A stretch of DNA of 64,000 bases from Plantago ovata. Taxonomy: Eukaryota; Streptophyta; Magnoliopsida; Lamiales; Plantaginaceae. Shown here one piece after another: positions 21,681 to 32,656 of this stretch (within the stretch, counting starts at the first letter, position 1; each line of letters starts with the position of its first letter). A program made the translations under genes and the position numbers. The stretch is from the NCBI GenBank assembly GCA_028274465.1, contig CM051457.1:70654496-70718495 (forward strand), written 5' to 3'. The notes beneath the pieces were generated by a model. It did not search any database, was not told the origin of the DNA, and worked only from the letters and a program-made list of their open reading frames with translations.

Positions 21681-21800
21681 GAGGTGTGGGGCGGTTCGTC
21701 CCACACCTGGGGCGGACCGCCCCGTGCGGGGCGAACCGCCCCGCACGTCCGGGGCGCGCGCGCGCGCTCTGGTCGTGGGGCGATTCGCCCCCCACTCCTA
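21681..21800 (-). repeat. Internal GC-rich palindrome cluster of element E
   Basis: Four to five GGGGCG..CGCCCC-type imperfect palindromes plus a (GC)n run (21755-21767) form a GC island inside AT-rich sequence. The same motif family is found beside the LTR TATA boxes. Its place upstream of the ORF2 leader suggests a second promoter, as inference. Confidence 0.8.
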
Positions 21801-22060
21801 GGTGGGAGACGAACGTTTTTGGAATAAAAATGCGGTTTTTAGTCCCCGAAAAATCATTTTCCTCAAAAAATCACTCGAAAAGTCGCACTCGAACACAACA
21901 TAAGCACATACGACACAGAACCGAACAAATTCACATATGAAAAGCGAATTGTTCAAGTATGAATGCATGCAATAAAGCGGTAAAGAAAGCGATAAAAACC
22001 CCGGGTTGCCTCCCGGATAGCGCCATTGTTTAAAGTCTCTGACTGGACTCCTGTCTTCGC
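21801..22060 (-). other. Junction between protease and ORF2 in element E, pol missing
   Basis: The minus strand carries GCGCTATCCGGGAGGCAACC (about 22024-22005), a motif I associate with the non-coding region after pol in Athila/Tat elements. Here it follows the protease-like region directly, so the whole RT, RNase H and integrase segment is absent. Confidence 0.65.
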
Positions 22061-23219
22061 CTATCTTTTCCTTCTGAGGGTACTAGACTTCCCCTTCACG
22101 AGTCTCCTTCCCGAGCCTCGATCCTGTGAATAAGAGTGAACATAGACGTTAAGACCACTGTAATCAATAGTGTTAGAAGTATCAGGTGGGTCAGGTGGAT
22201 CGGATATGGCTTGCAACACATGTTGCTTGCCATCCACTTCAATAGTACAAGTCCTTTCGTAGATGTGCATCACAGAGCGTAGCTTAGTCAAGAATGTTCG
22301 TCCTAAGAGTATGACATCCCCCGTTCCTGGTGCTGACGCCGGCATAATTACAAAATCGGTGTAGACAGAAGCTTCACCAATCTTGACTAATACATTCTTC
22401 ACAACGCCTTCAGGTTTCACAAGGGATCCATCCGCCAGTTGCACAATAGCCTTATGCACAGTTAGTTCTCCAAGGTTACTCTTCTCGAAATCATTCAAAG
22501 GGAGCACATTAGAGTAGGATCCTGTGTGTAGTGTGGCTCGGACATCTTCAAGTTCCCCAATCCCGACCTTAACATCGAAACCTTGAGGGAGTGGCTCGGG
22601 ATCCTCTTGCTCCTCTTCACTCTTGTTAGTACCAAGGTCCTTCTCTTCTTCTTCGGCTTGTGGGGGCATTTCCCTTTTGCAACTCTCGCACTTAGCAACC
22701 TTCTTGAGGTGATTTCCACAGGTAGATCACCCACTAAGGTAATGGACATCGACTTCTCAGTGTTGCTAGGCAGCTTGCCTTGTTCCCTACTTGCTCCTCG
22801 GTCGATCAATTCTTGCATCTTTTGATGGGAAAGCCTAGTGCTCTCTTCCAACCTATCGAGCCTTGCCCTAGTCTTCTCAGAATCTTCTTCATAACGTTTG
22901 AGAAAACTTTGTGTGTGATCGACCATCTTTTGCAAGTTCTCCATCAGTTGAGCCGACTTCGACTTCGGTGGCTCTTTCTGAGCGGGGTTTTCACAGTGAT
23001 CATTACCATAGTTTAGCCTACTACGGTCTTGGTTAGGTCCATAAGTTTGGTTAGCCGGTGCATATCCTTGATTGTTTCGGTATCCCCTTCTTCAAAATCC
23101 ACCTCGTGGGTTCCTACCGTCTTGTCCGTAGCCAACTTCTTGAGTACCAAACTCCGTAGCAAAGGCTTCTTTTTCGCCATAGAACCTCAGAAGTTGTTGG
23201 AATGTGTGGTTCTTGATCT
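22061..23219 (-). pseudogene. gag: Gag C-terminus and protease-like region of element E
   Basis: This continues the gag that starts at 31458 and is interrupted by element D. Minus-strand reading: a gag segment (HTFQQLLRFYGEKEAFATEF), an in-frame stop near 23100, an Asn/Gly/Tyr-rich linker, a helical segment (MENLQKMVDHTQSFLKRYEE), a frameshift near 22690, an acidic linker, then a retropepsin-like domain (VQLADGSLVKPEGVVKNVLV and DVILLGRTFL, about 22520-22240), ending at 22061. The usual Athila active-site triad is Asp-Leu/Thr-Gly; here the position reads His-Thr-Gly, so the catalytic aspartate is missing. No zinc knuckle was seen. Confidence 0.75.
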
Positions 23220-23224
23220 CCAGA
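23220..23224. repeat. Target-site duplication of element D, left copy
   Basis: CCAGA, matched by CCAGA at 31198-31202. Removing D and one copy rejoins the gag of element E in frame. Confidence 0.93.
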
Positions 23225-24947
23225 TGTCACGCCCCAAAACCAAAATACGATTTTTAAAGATTTTCAAAAGACGCGACCGACCGTGTATCGTAAGATGGTC
23301 TTACGCCAACACGAAATCTCAACAAAACACAAGCATAACTTTACGGAAACATAAACTTTTTAAAAAGGAACTGTGTCCAAGAGTAAGTATCAGAGCAAAC
23401 TAAAACCCAAAGCAACAGTCTTCGAAACTAGCTACAAGTCTCTAGCTCAAACAACTAAAAAGCCAGGTCTGAACAAAAAGAAATCCTACAAAGAACAATA
23501 ACTCGAAAACTCCCAAGAAAACTCTAACACTGCTCACCCTGCTGACCGTCTGTAAAAAACAAAGGAGTAAGGGGTGAGCTACCAACTCAGTAAGAGAATA
23601 TCCTGGCACCTCCACCCGGATCAAGTAATGCTTCAAAATCATATATATATACATACAATAACATCACACGTAACAAAAGGTGCATGGAAAACGTAACGAA
23701 ACATTTCGGCTCAACAGGCATGTACCTATGGCCACTAGTATAAGTCCGGTGGCACAGAGGTTGGCTTTACATAACAGAACAAAACAAAGTACCCTACCAA
23801 AGGGCATAACAAAAAGGCCTAGCACGACAAAATTCCCCGAAGGGTACAGAACAGTTCACAGGCACATCTGGAGCTCAAACATAACATTAGTCCATGCACT
23901 AGACAAAAACAATTTACATTCATCACATTCAAAATTTCGAAACATTTACTTTGGGTAACACACTTGATCCTTATTTTCCTACTATATCAAGCCCCATAAC
24001 TTGATATAATAGTTTTCATAAAAAATCATTCACAAAACTTGAATATATAATAAATCATATTTTTTATAGGTAATAAGAGTACTGAAATTATAAGCTTTGG
24101 TGTCAGAATATCCCCTTACCTCAACTAAACCGTAAGCTCCAAAACTCACAAGCTTCTAACCTCGGTCTAAACACCTAACAAAACAGAGTAGTATAATTAC
24201 TACGCGAAAACTACACTAACAGCTGAACTTAAACAGAGCAAAACAAATAAATCAAGGTAAGGGGACAAGAGCTAGTGGGTCACGGCATCAGCATGACATC
24301 ATCACTGGAAAAGGACAAACAAAATTCGCTGCATGCATACGGAGAAATTGAATTGGAAAAGGAATGGATGGTAAATTGCATGAATAAGCCCCTGAAATAG
24401 GCCCTTGAACCCCAATTTACCGAGCAAATTGACAAGTGAAGTATAATTCCTCACAAAAGGACGAAGCAGTAAGATTTATGATGAAATCATACACAATAAA
24501 CAATTGATCTTGACCAATACGTGAAAAGCTGAAGGACGAGAGAACAGAGAAATTACCTTGAAATTCAGATTCAGAATAGTTACAAAAATTTGGATGAGCG
24601 GCGCTGGAGACCCAAACAACGAAACCTAAATTTCTTCTGAGCTGAACGTAGTATCTGAAGAATATATATAATAAGTCAAAAAAGTCTAAATAGGAAATCT
24701 ACTTAATTCCCACTCCTTTTTTTATTTGACTTATTAAACCCACTTCTTTTAATATTCTACTTAATAATACCTTTTTAATAAATAAAGTATTAAATAAGCA
24801 AAATATCTCTTTTTAATCTCAGCGTATCCACCAGAAACTCCAGAAGAGGATTCGCTTCGTCTTGACTTAGCCCAAGCCTTCTCCGCTTGTCTCACTGGAC
24901 TCCCAGTGGTTCATTCACTCGATCCTTCTAATTTCTGGGGTTTTACA
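23225..24947 (-). repeat. 3' LTR of chromovirus D
   Basis: 1,723 bp, ends TGTAAAACCCC and GGGGCGTGACA on the minus strand. It includes ~124 bp (about 24800-24930) that is missing from the 5' LTR. Confidence 0.95.
24662..24671 (-). promoter_or_regulatory. Possible TATA box in the LTR of element D
   Basis: An alternating TA run (TTATATATAT on the minus strand) about 280 bp into the LTR, conserved in the other LTR near 31035-31046. It is the only TATA-like site I see in a plausible place. Confidence 0.4.
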
Positions 24948-24960
24948 TCCTTCCCCCCTT
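24948..24960 (-). promoter_or_regulatory. Polypurine tract of element D
   Basis: The minus strand reads AAGGGGGGAAGGA immediately before the LTR start TGTAAAACC. Confidence 0.85.
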
Positions 24961-25396
24961 AAAATAAGTTTCGTCCTCGAAACTTGAAATAAAATAAAAT
25001 ACGTACCTTCATTTTCGAACAGCTGAGGGTATGACTTTCTCATTTCCTCTTCCAACTCCCAAGTAGCTTCCTTAGGTGAGTGATTTGACCACCGAACCTT
25101 CACGAAAGGTATCGAACGTCGTCTCAACTCTTGCACCTTACGATCAAGTATACCAATTGGAACCTCTTCGTAGGATAATCCTCTCGAACTTCTAGAGGTT
25201 CATAACTCAAGACATGAGTAGGATCAGGTACATATTTCCTCAACAATGATACGTGGAAAACATTATGCACACGTGATAGGTCCGGCGGTAATGCCAAACG
25301 ATAAGCCACTTCACCAACTCTATCAAGAATTTCAAATGGTCCGATATAACGAGGGCTCAACTTCCCACGCTTTCCAAACGCATCACGCCCTTCCAT
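24961..25396 (-). pseudogene. pol: Integrase tail and chromodomain of element D
   Basis: Two overlapping frames together give the end of pol. The first (25396-25124) is a [24 protein letters not shown] integrase C-terminal segment followed by [12 protein letters not shown]. The second (25136 leftward) is VKVRWSNHSPKEATWE, the core of a chromodomain, which in chromoviruses can direct integration to particular chromatin. A frameshift near 25136 separates the two, and another near 25390 separates them from the upstream integrase core. The conserved Trp residues of the chromodomain are present. Confidence 0.85.
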
Positions 25397-27310
25397 GGAG
25401 AAATTTTCAAATGAACTGAATCACCAACATCGAACTCCAAATGTCTTCTCTTCAAATCCGCCCAACTTTTCTGTCGGTTTTGAGCCACTTCAAGTCTTTT
25501 CTTTATTATCGGTATCTTCTCTTCGGCAATTCTAGCCAACTCTGGACCCAATAATCTCTTCTCACCAATGTCATCCCAATGTATCGGAGATCTACACTTC
25601 CTCCCATATAACGCTTCATAAGGTGCCATGCCAATGCTACTTTGATAGCTATTGTTGTAAGCAAACTCCACTAACTTCAAATTATCACCCCAACTTCCTT
25701 TGAAGTCCATTACACAAGCTCTCAACATATCCTCCAAAATCTGAATTGTTCTTTCTGACTGTCCATCTGTCTGCGGATGAAAAGCCGTACTAAACTTCAA
25801 CTGTGTTTCGAGAGCAGACTGTAGACTCTTCCAAAACTGAGAAGCAAACCTTGGATCACGATCAGAAATTATGCTCACTGGAACTCCATGAAGGCACACT
25901 ATATGCTTCACATACTTCTTCGCTAGCTTATCCAGTGGTGTCGTTTTCTTTATCGGTATGAAATGAGCTGATTTGGTAAGTCTATCCACAATCACCCATA
26001 CAGAATCATGTCTCTTCCTCGGTGTAGGAGGTAAACCAGTAACAAAATCCATGGTTATGTGTTCCCACTTCCACTCAGGAATTTCCAAGTTCTGTAATGT
26101 ACCAGCAACTCGTTGATGTTCTATCTTGACTTGTTGACAAGTGATGCATCTAGCAACAAAATCTTCTATATCACGCTTCATGCCCTTCCACCAGAAATGT
26201 TTTATCATGTCTCGATACATCTTAGTGCTGCCGGGATGTACTGAAAATCGAGACTTATGGGCATCTGTTAGAATCTCTTCCTTCAGTTCAATATTCGATG
26301 GAACACATATTCTGTTTCCGTACCTCAACGATCCGTCTCCATGGATCCCAAACCTGGGGTATAGATCTTTCCCCACACCATCAATAATCTTAACCAACTC
26401 CGGATCAGATTTTTGTGCTTCCTTAATGCGATCAATCAACATCGGCTGAGCAATAAGGCTAGCAATCATGTTTCCTTGACCATTCTTAACCACTTCAATT
26501 TCAAGGTTCTCCAACTCTTCCAGAATCTTTCGCTGTGTGGTCAACAAGGATGCAAGCACCGGACCTTTTCTGCTAAGTGCATCAGCGACAACATTAGCTT
26601 TACCGGGATGGTAATTAATACCCACATCATAATCTTTGAGTAGCTCTAACCACCTGCGTTGCCTCATGTTCAGCTCTTTTTGCGTAAACAAATACTTGAG
26701 GCTCTTATGGTCAGTATATATCTCACATCGCACACCATACAAATAATGTCGCCATATCTTCAAGGCAAAGATCACTGCTGCCAATTCCAAATCATGAGTA
26801 GGGTAATTTCGTTCATACGGCTTCAACTCTCGAGAGGCATAAGCTATCACCTTCTCCTTCTGCATCAAGACACACCCTAAACCATTTTTCGAAGCGTCAC
26901 TGTAGATAACATAATCATCGACTTCGTTAGGTAAAGCCAAAACTGGTGCAGAGATCAAACGATTCTTTAGCTCTTTGAAACTCTTGGCGCACTCATCACA
27001 CCACTCAAACTTGACTCCTTTCTGAGTCAACCGAGTCAAGGGAAAGGATAATAAGGAGAACCCTTCAACAAACTTCCTGTAATAACCGGCGAAACCGAGA
27101 AAACTCCTTACTTCAGTCACATTGGTTGGACGAGGCCAACTCGTCACGGCTTCCACCTTAGACGGATCAACAGAAATTCCTTCACTAGATACGACATGGC
27201 CCATGAATGCAACACTATCCAACCAGAACTAACACTTACTGAATTTCGCAAACAACTGCTCTTCTCTCAGTCTTTCCATTACCAACCTCAAGTGTTCTGC
27301 ATGCTCCTCT
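25357..27310 (-). pseudogene. pol: RT C-terminus, RNase H and integrase core of element D
   Basis: After a frameshift near 27311 and a TAG near 27229 (where GAG would be expected), the frame reads [20 protein letters not shown], the RNase H region ([45 protein letters not shown]), the integrase zinc-binding HHCC region ([11 protein letters not shown] ... CITCQQVK) and the DDE core ([33 protein letters not shown]). Key acidic residues and the glutamate of the DDE triad are visible. The frame ends at 25357 after a shift. The reading of family and order is secure; activity is excluded by the breaks. Confidence 0.92.
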
Positions 27311-28819
27311 TCACTTTTTCGAATAAATCAGAATGTCATCAATAAAGACCACCACAAACTGGTCTAGGTACTGCTTGAAGACCGTATTCATCAAGTCCAT
27401 AAACTTTGCAGGAGCATTGGTTAGACCAAAAGGCATAACAACAAATTCGTAGTGGCCATACCTCGTGCGAAAAGCTGACTTAGGCACATCTCCAGCCTTA
27501 ATCTTCAACTGGTGGTAGCTTGATCTCAAGTCGATCTTCGAGAAAACCTTAGCACCACGCAACTGGTCAAACAGATCATCTATCCTCGGAAGAGGATACC
27601 TATTCTTCACGGTAACTTTGTTCAGCTCCCGGTAGTCGATACAAAGGCGCATACTTCCATCCTTCTTCTTCACAAATAACACCGGGGCTCCCCACGGAGA
27701 TACACTCGGTCGAATAAAACCCTTGTCGAGTAACTCCTGAAGTTGAACTTTAAGTTCTCGCAACTCTGCGGGTGCCATTCTATACGGTGCCTTCGAAATC
27801 GGTTCAGTACCCGGGGCAAGTTTAATCTCAAACTCAATATTTCTATCAGGGGGTACACCCGGTAAATCTTCGGGAAACACATCAGGATACTCTTTAATGA
27901 TCGGAATATCATCAAGCTCTAAACTTTTCTTCCGGGAATCAATTGCATAAGCTAAAAATCCGGTACAACCCTGTCTCAAAGCTTTTCGAGCTTGCACAGC
28001 TGAAATTATTGGCACACAAGACTTTTGAGTAGACACATCTCCCTGGAACATCGCTTCAGCCTGTCTTGGAACTTGGAAATAGATCCTCTTCTCGAAACAA
28101 TCTATCTTAGCATGGTAATTCGATAACCAGTCCATCCCCAGAATTACATCAAAGTCTAACATATCGAGTACTACTAAATTGGCACTAAACTCTTTCTCAC
28201 CTATGCGAACTATGCACTCTTTACAATAGTCATCACACACAACATTCTTTTTCACAGGAGTAGTTACATGCATAGAATCCGTAAGTTTAGAAAGCAAAAA
28301 GTTCTTTGACTGGACAAACTTTCCGGAAATAAACGAATGAGAAGCACCAGAATCAAATAGCACAAATGCATCAACAGAATTAACTGAAAGGGTACCTGTA
28401 ACAACATCGGTACTAGCATTAGCATCGCCTTGGGTGATAGTGAAAACCCTTCCATTGTTCTTCCCTTTGTTTGGTGCTCGACCACCAGGTGCTTCTGCAG
28501 ACTGCTGCCCTTGGTCATTTTTAGGACAATCCCTAATCTGGTGACGTGTATCACCACAACGAAAGCAACCACGTGTCTTCCAGCGACACTCCCCGGGATG
28601 ATTCCTCTGACAGTTCTGACAAAACTTCGATACAAAACGAGCCCCATCTCCTTTAGCCACTTTGTTGCCTCTGCGAAACTGATCATGCGGCCTCTTCAAA
28701 TCTCTCTTCGGTGGTAGATTCTTTGGCAGTGCCCTCTCCACAACCTTTGCACGCTCCACCGCATCAACTAGTGACTTATCCATGTGAGGGACCACACTCA
28801 TACGAATATCCTCCCTCAA
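27311..28819 (-). pseudogene. gag-pol: Gag C-terminus, protease and RT N-terminus of element D
   Basis: An open frame of about 500 codons. It holds the gag end with a zinc knuckle [14 protein letters not shown] (CX2CX4HX4C) preceded by [12 protein letters not shown], the retropepsin motif [11 protein letters not shown], a second protease motif [11 protein letters not shown], then RT motifs [52 protein letters not shown] and the catalytic FIDDILIYS. It ends by a one-base A insertion directly after IYSK. Gag and pol are in one frame, as usual for Tekay-type elements. Confidence 0.93.
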
Positions 28820-29446
28820 ACAATTGCAGAATAAAGTGACTTTGCTGCTTCGGACGCCATGTAAGCTGGGGAGAAACGTCCCAACTCATGGAACTTATCC
28901 ACCAAATCCAAAACACTCATATCCCCCTGTTTCAAGTTAAGGAACTGCAGCTGCAACTCTAACTTCGTGGACGGGAAAGTACTGCTGAAGAAAAAGTTCT
29001 TTGAATCGCCCCCAAGTCATCGGGTTGGCGGCACTCTCCTGGGTAATCTTCGTCGCATCCCACCAGAACTTAGCATTCCCACCTAAATGAGGGACAGTGA
29101 CCCTCAACCAAACTTCCTCTGGAAACTCCAATGCCCAAAACCTCTCTTCAATTCCAGTGATCCATTTTTCAACCTTAAGTGGATCCGAACCACCCTCAAA
29201 CTCCGGATAGTGAGTCCTCTGAAACCTCTCAAAGCATGAAACTGAGGACTGTCTCAGTGCCAACAACTGTTGTTGCTGCTCCAACAAGGTTGCCACCGCA
29301 TTCAGTGCTCTAGCAGCATCATCCTGCTGCGGAGGAGGTGATGGAGATCGATACATCACTTCCGGGTTCTCACGCTCGTCTCCATGGCGACCACCAGTCC
29401 GACCTCCGTTGCCTCCACCTCTTCCTCTTTTCTTACGGCCAGCCAT
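28820..29446 (-). pseudogene. gag: Gag N-terminus of element D
   Basis: The start is taken at the ATG at 29446, followed by a basic Gly/Arg-rich N-terminus (MAGRKKRGRGGGNGGRTGGR). The retrotransposon gag core reads FERFQRTHYPEFEGGSDP and WWDATK ... FKELFLQQYFP. A frameshift near 28975 ends this frame at 28937. The next frame down (FLNLKQGDMSVLDLVDKF) rejoins the gag at 28819 after a further stop near 28830. Confidence 0.88.
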
Positions 29447-29583
29447 TTTCGCACTATTGCAGAGTTAACCAAAGGATTAAGAACGAAACGCAAAGGTCCT
29501 AACAAAACAAAGGCAAACTCCTAAACTAAACTTTCAAGATCAAGTCCTAAGGAGGTCTAGACACCCAAAAGATTCAAACCTGG

Positions 29584-29597
29584 CTCTGATACCACTT
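29584..29597 (-). promoter_or_regulatory. Primer-binding site of element D (initiator Met-tRNA)
   Basis: The minus strand reads TGGTATCAGAGCCA close after the 5' LTR end, the classic complement of the 3' end of plant initiator methionine tRNA. Confidence 0.93.
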
Positions 29598-29598
29598 T

Positions 29599-31197
29599 TG
29601 TCACGCCCCAAAACCAAAATACAATTTTTAAAGATTTTCAAAAGACGCGACCGACCGTGTATCGTAAGATGGTCTTACGCCAACACGAAATCTCAACAAA
29701 ACACAAGCATAACTTTACGGAAACATAAACTTTTTAAAAAGGAACTGTGTCCAAGAGTAAGTATCAGAGCAAACTAAAACCCAAAGCAACAGTCTTCGAA
29801 ACTAGCTACAAGTCTCTAGCTCAAACAACTAAAAAGCCAGGTCTGAACAAAAAGAAATCCTACAAAGAACAATAACTCGAAAACTCCCAAGAAAACTCTA
29901 ACACTGCTCACCCTGCTGACCGTCTGTAAAAAACAAAGGAGTAAGGGGTGAGCTACCAACTCAGTAAGAGAATATCCTGGCACCTCCACCCGGATCAAGT
30001 AATGCTTCAAAATCATATATATATACATACAATAACATCACACGTAACAAAAGGTGCATGGAAAACGTAACGAAACATTTCGGCTCAACAGGCATGTACC
30101 TATGGCCACTAGTATAAGTCCGGTGGCACAGAGGTTGGCTTTACATAACAGAACAAAACAAAGTACCCTACCAAAGGGCATAACAAAAAGGCCTAGCACG
30201 ACAAAATTCCCCGAAGGGTACAGAACAGTTCACAGGCACATCTGGAGCTCAAACATAACATTAGTCCATGCACTAGACAAAAACAATTTACATTCATCAC
30301 ATGCAAAATTTCGAAACATTTACTTTGGGTAACACACTTGATCCTTATTTTCCTACTATATCAAGCCCCATAACTTGATATAATAGTTTTCATAAAAAAA
30401 TCATTCACAAAACTTGAATATATAATAAATCATATTTTTTATAGGTAATAAGAGTACTGAAATTATAAGCTTTGGTGTCAGAATATCCCCTTACCTCAAC
30501 TAAACCGTAAGCTCCAAAACTCACAAGCTTCTAACCTCGGTCTAAACACCTAACAAAACAGAGTAGTATAATTACTACGCGAAAACTACACTAACAGCTG
30601 AACTTAAACAGAGCAAAACAAATAAATCAAGGTAAGGGGACAAGAGCTAGTGGGTCACGACATCAGCATGACATCATCACTGGAAAAGGACAAACAAAAT
30701 TCGCTGCATGCATACGGAGAAATTGAATTGGAAAAGGAATGGATGGTAAATTGCATGAATAAGCCCCTGAAATAGGCCCTTGAACCCCAATTTACCGAGC
30801 AAATTGACAAGTGAAGTATAATTCCTCACAAAAGGACGAAGCAGTAAGATTTATGATGAAATCATACACAATAAACAATTGATCTTGACCGATACGTGAA
30901 AAGCTGAAGGACGAGAGAACAGAGAAATTACCTTGAAATTCAGATTCAGAACAGTTACAAAAATTTGGATGAGCGGCGCTGGAGACCCAAACAACGAAAC
31001 CTAAATTTCTTCTGAGCTGAACGTAGTATCTGAAGAATATATATAATAAGTCAAAAAGTCTAAATAGGAAATTTACTTAATTCCCACTCCTTTTCTTATT
31101 TGACTTATTAAACCCACTTCTTTTAATATTCTACTTAATAATACCTTTTTAATAAATAAAGTATTAAATAAGCAAAATAAATTTCTGGGGTTTTACA
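29599..31197 (-). repeat. 5' LTR of chromovirus D
   Basis: 1,599 bp, near-identical to the 3' LTR except for a ~124-bp deletion close to its outer end (near 31180) and about ten small differences. Confidence 0.95.
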
Positions 31198-31202
31198 CCA
31201 GA
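31198..31202. repeat. Target-site duplication of element D, right copy
   Basis: CCAGA, identical to 23220-23224. Confidence 0.93.
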
Positions 31203-31458
31203 TCTCGGGTTGCAGACGAAAAACAATCGCCGGTCCCCTCATACGATCCTTGGTGGGTTGAACCCATGCCTTCAGTGGTCTAGCTTCTGCCATTCCGTCG
31301 ATTTCCTTGAAAAGAATGTGTAGAGATTCAGAGAAATCGGTTTCCTCTATTTCCTCTAGTGCGCGCCTTTCAAGTAGTCGCCTTCTTTGGTGGTAGACTC
31401 TGTCGATCTCAGCAATTGAATCAGCAAGCGGTGTTCCTGCAGAACGTGTATGCGGCAT
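31203..31458 (-). pseudogene. gag: Gag N-terminus of element E
   Basis: The start is taken at the ATG at 31458 (MPHTRSAGTPLADSIAEID), about 125 bp after the primer-binding site. About 85 codons follow before element D interrupts the frame. The reading joins in frame to 23219 once D and one CCAGA copy are removed. A TTGCTGA-type heptamer occurs twice here, by chance or because such codons are common. Confidence 0.75.
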
Positions 31459-31581
31459 ACACTATCTGTAACAGACTAGGAAAGCAGTATCAGAGAGAGA
31501 TTAAAAAGGAAAACTAAAACTAGTAGGATTAGGAATCTAAAGCTGTAAATATAAACAAATTAAACAGAAAAAAGGAGTATA

Positions 31582-31603
31582 GTCCCCGGCAGCGGCGTCA
31601 ATT
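31582..31603 (-). promoter_or_regulatory. Primer-binding site of element E (Asp-tRNA type)
   Basis: The minus strand next to the 5' LTR reads TTGACGCCGCTGCCGGGGAC, complementary to the 3' end of plant tRNA-Asp with two mismatches. Athila-lineage elements use this primer. Confidence 0.8.
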
Positions 31604-31661
31604 TGATGAACGCGCTGGTGTCGTGTTCCAACGCGAACGAATCAAATAAATTTGTTATTAA

Positions 31662-31799
31662 GCCAAAGGCAATCCACAACTACAACGAAAACCGTAGTGT
31701 AGCAGTAGAATTTTTCAGATTCTAATTCAGCAAATAATATTTGTAATTAGCCAAAGGCAATCCACAACTACAACGAAAACCGTAGTGTAGCAGTAGAAT
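31662..31799 (-). repeat. 88-bp-spaced duplication in the 5' LTR of element E
   Basis: A 50-bp segment beginning GCCAAAGGCAATCC occurs at 31662-31711 and 31750-31799; the 3' LTR has it once (from 16867). Confidence 0.9.
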
Positions 31800-32553
31800 G
31801 ACTCGAGTGTCGTTCTCTCAGGACTATAACTAGCTTTATCAAATCTAATTTAGAATATAAAAACAGCAAACAGATAGCAAGGGGGTTTTTCTAACAGATA
31901 ATGGAGATTGGTGATAGTATGATCCTTCTTAGCATAACGGGTCGATAATCATGCATAAATTCCTCGGTCTTGCATAGAGATCTTTGAATCAATCTAGTGT
32001 CCTGTTGCAAATATTAAGCACTACGAAGATAATCGGTCTGACAAGTCAATCACTATTGTCCTAATGTGTTCCGTAATTATTCAACACTACGAAGATAATT
32101 GGTCTGATGGTCGACAAGTGTCCAATTGTGCATAATAATTAATACAACATACGAGAATTTACGCTGTGCCTGATCAACGAAATAAAGCAATGACACGGAG
32201 TATAAAGCACGATATAGCCATTAGCATGATTATCTTCCCTTCGCTAAGAATTCACATACTACCACCAACGATAAGTTTAGCTACTCATAATAGGCATGCA
32301 ATCAACAGAAATCATAGAAGAAAACATATTGAAAGATATATAAAATAAGTAGATTAAACTGTAAGATACAAGTTACCGAAGGTTGTCAATCTCCGAAGAA
32401 TTACGATCCTACGAGCTCCAATCCGCTATGAAAAAGTATCCCCTAAGCTACGGAACTCCCAGGACAGGTCCCGGGAAGTTCCTACCTAAAACTATAGAGA
32501 GAGGTGAGAAAGTAGGTCTGGAAAGATATGATTTTCGGAGAAAACTGAGCAAC

Positions 32554-32561
32554 TATATATA
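32554..32561 (-). promoter_or_regulatory. TATA box in the 5' LTR of element E
   Basis: TATATATA on the minus strand, 13 bp downstream of the GC-rich palindrome cluster. Confidence 0.6.
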
Positions 32562-32574
32562 GGCCCCGAAATAC

Positions 32575-32656
32575 CACGGGGCGGTTCGCCCCACACGCCC
32601 GGCGGTTCGCCCGGTGTGGGGCGGTTCGCCCCAGCTGTGCGGCGGTCCGCCCCCAG
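32575..32656 (-). repeat. GC-rich palindrome cluster in the 5' LTR of element E
   Basis: Four GGCGGTTCGCC-type imperfect palindromes, one more than in the 3' LTR, immediately upstream of the TATA box in the direction of transcription. Confidence 0.85.

Larger units (their letters stand above)
23225..31197 (-). mobile_element. Ty3/gypsy chromovirus D (Tekay/Del type), inserted in gag of element E
   Basis: Complete element of 7,973 bp with LTRs at both ends, a CCAGA duplication, an initiator-Met-tRNA primer site and a polypurine tract. The minus-strand order is gag, protease, RT, RNase H, integrase, chromodomain. Integrase after RT defines Ty3/gypsy, and the C-terminal chromodomain places it among chromoviruses. 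LTR copies differ at only about ten sites by eye apart from one ~124-bp deletion, so it is the youngest insertion in the stack, yet its coding region has at least five frame breaks. Confidence 0.92.

Noticed and set aside
23442..23958. ORFs of 70 and 92 codons in the LTR of element D (also at 29816-30332)
   Set aside because: Both copies are the same LTR sequence; near-identity reflects LTR age, not coding constraint.
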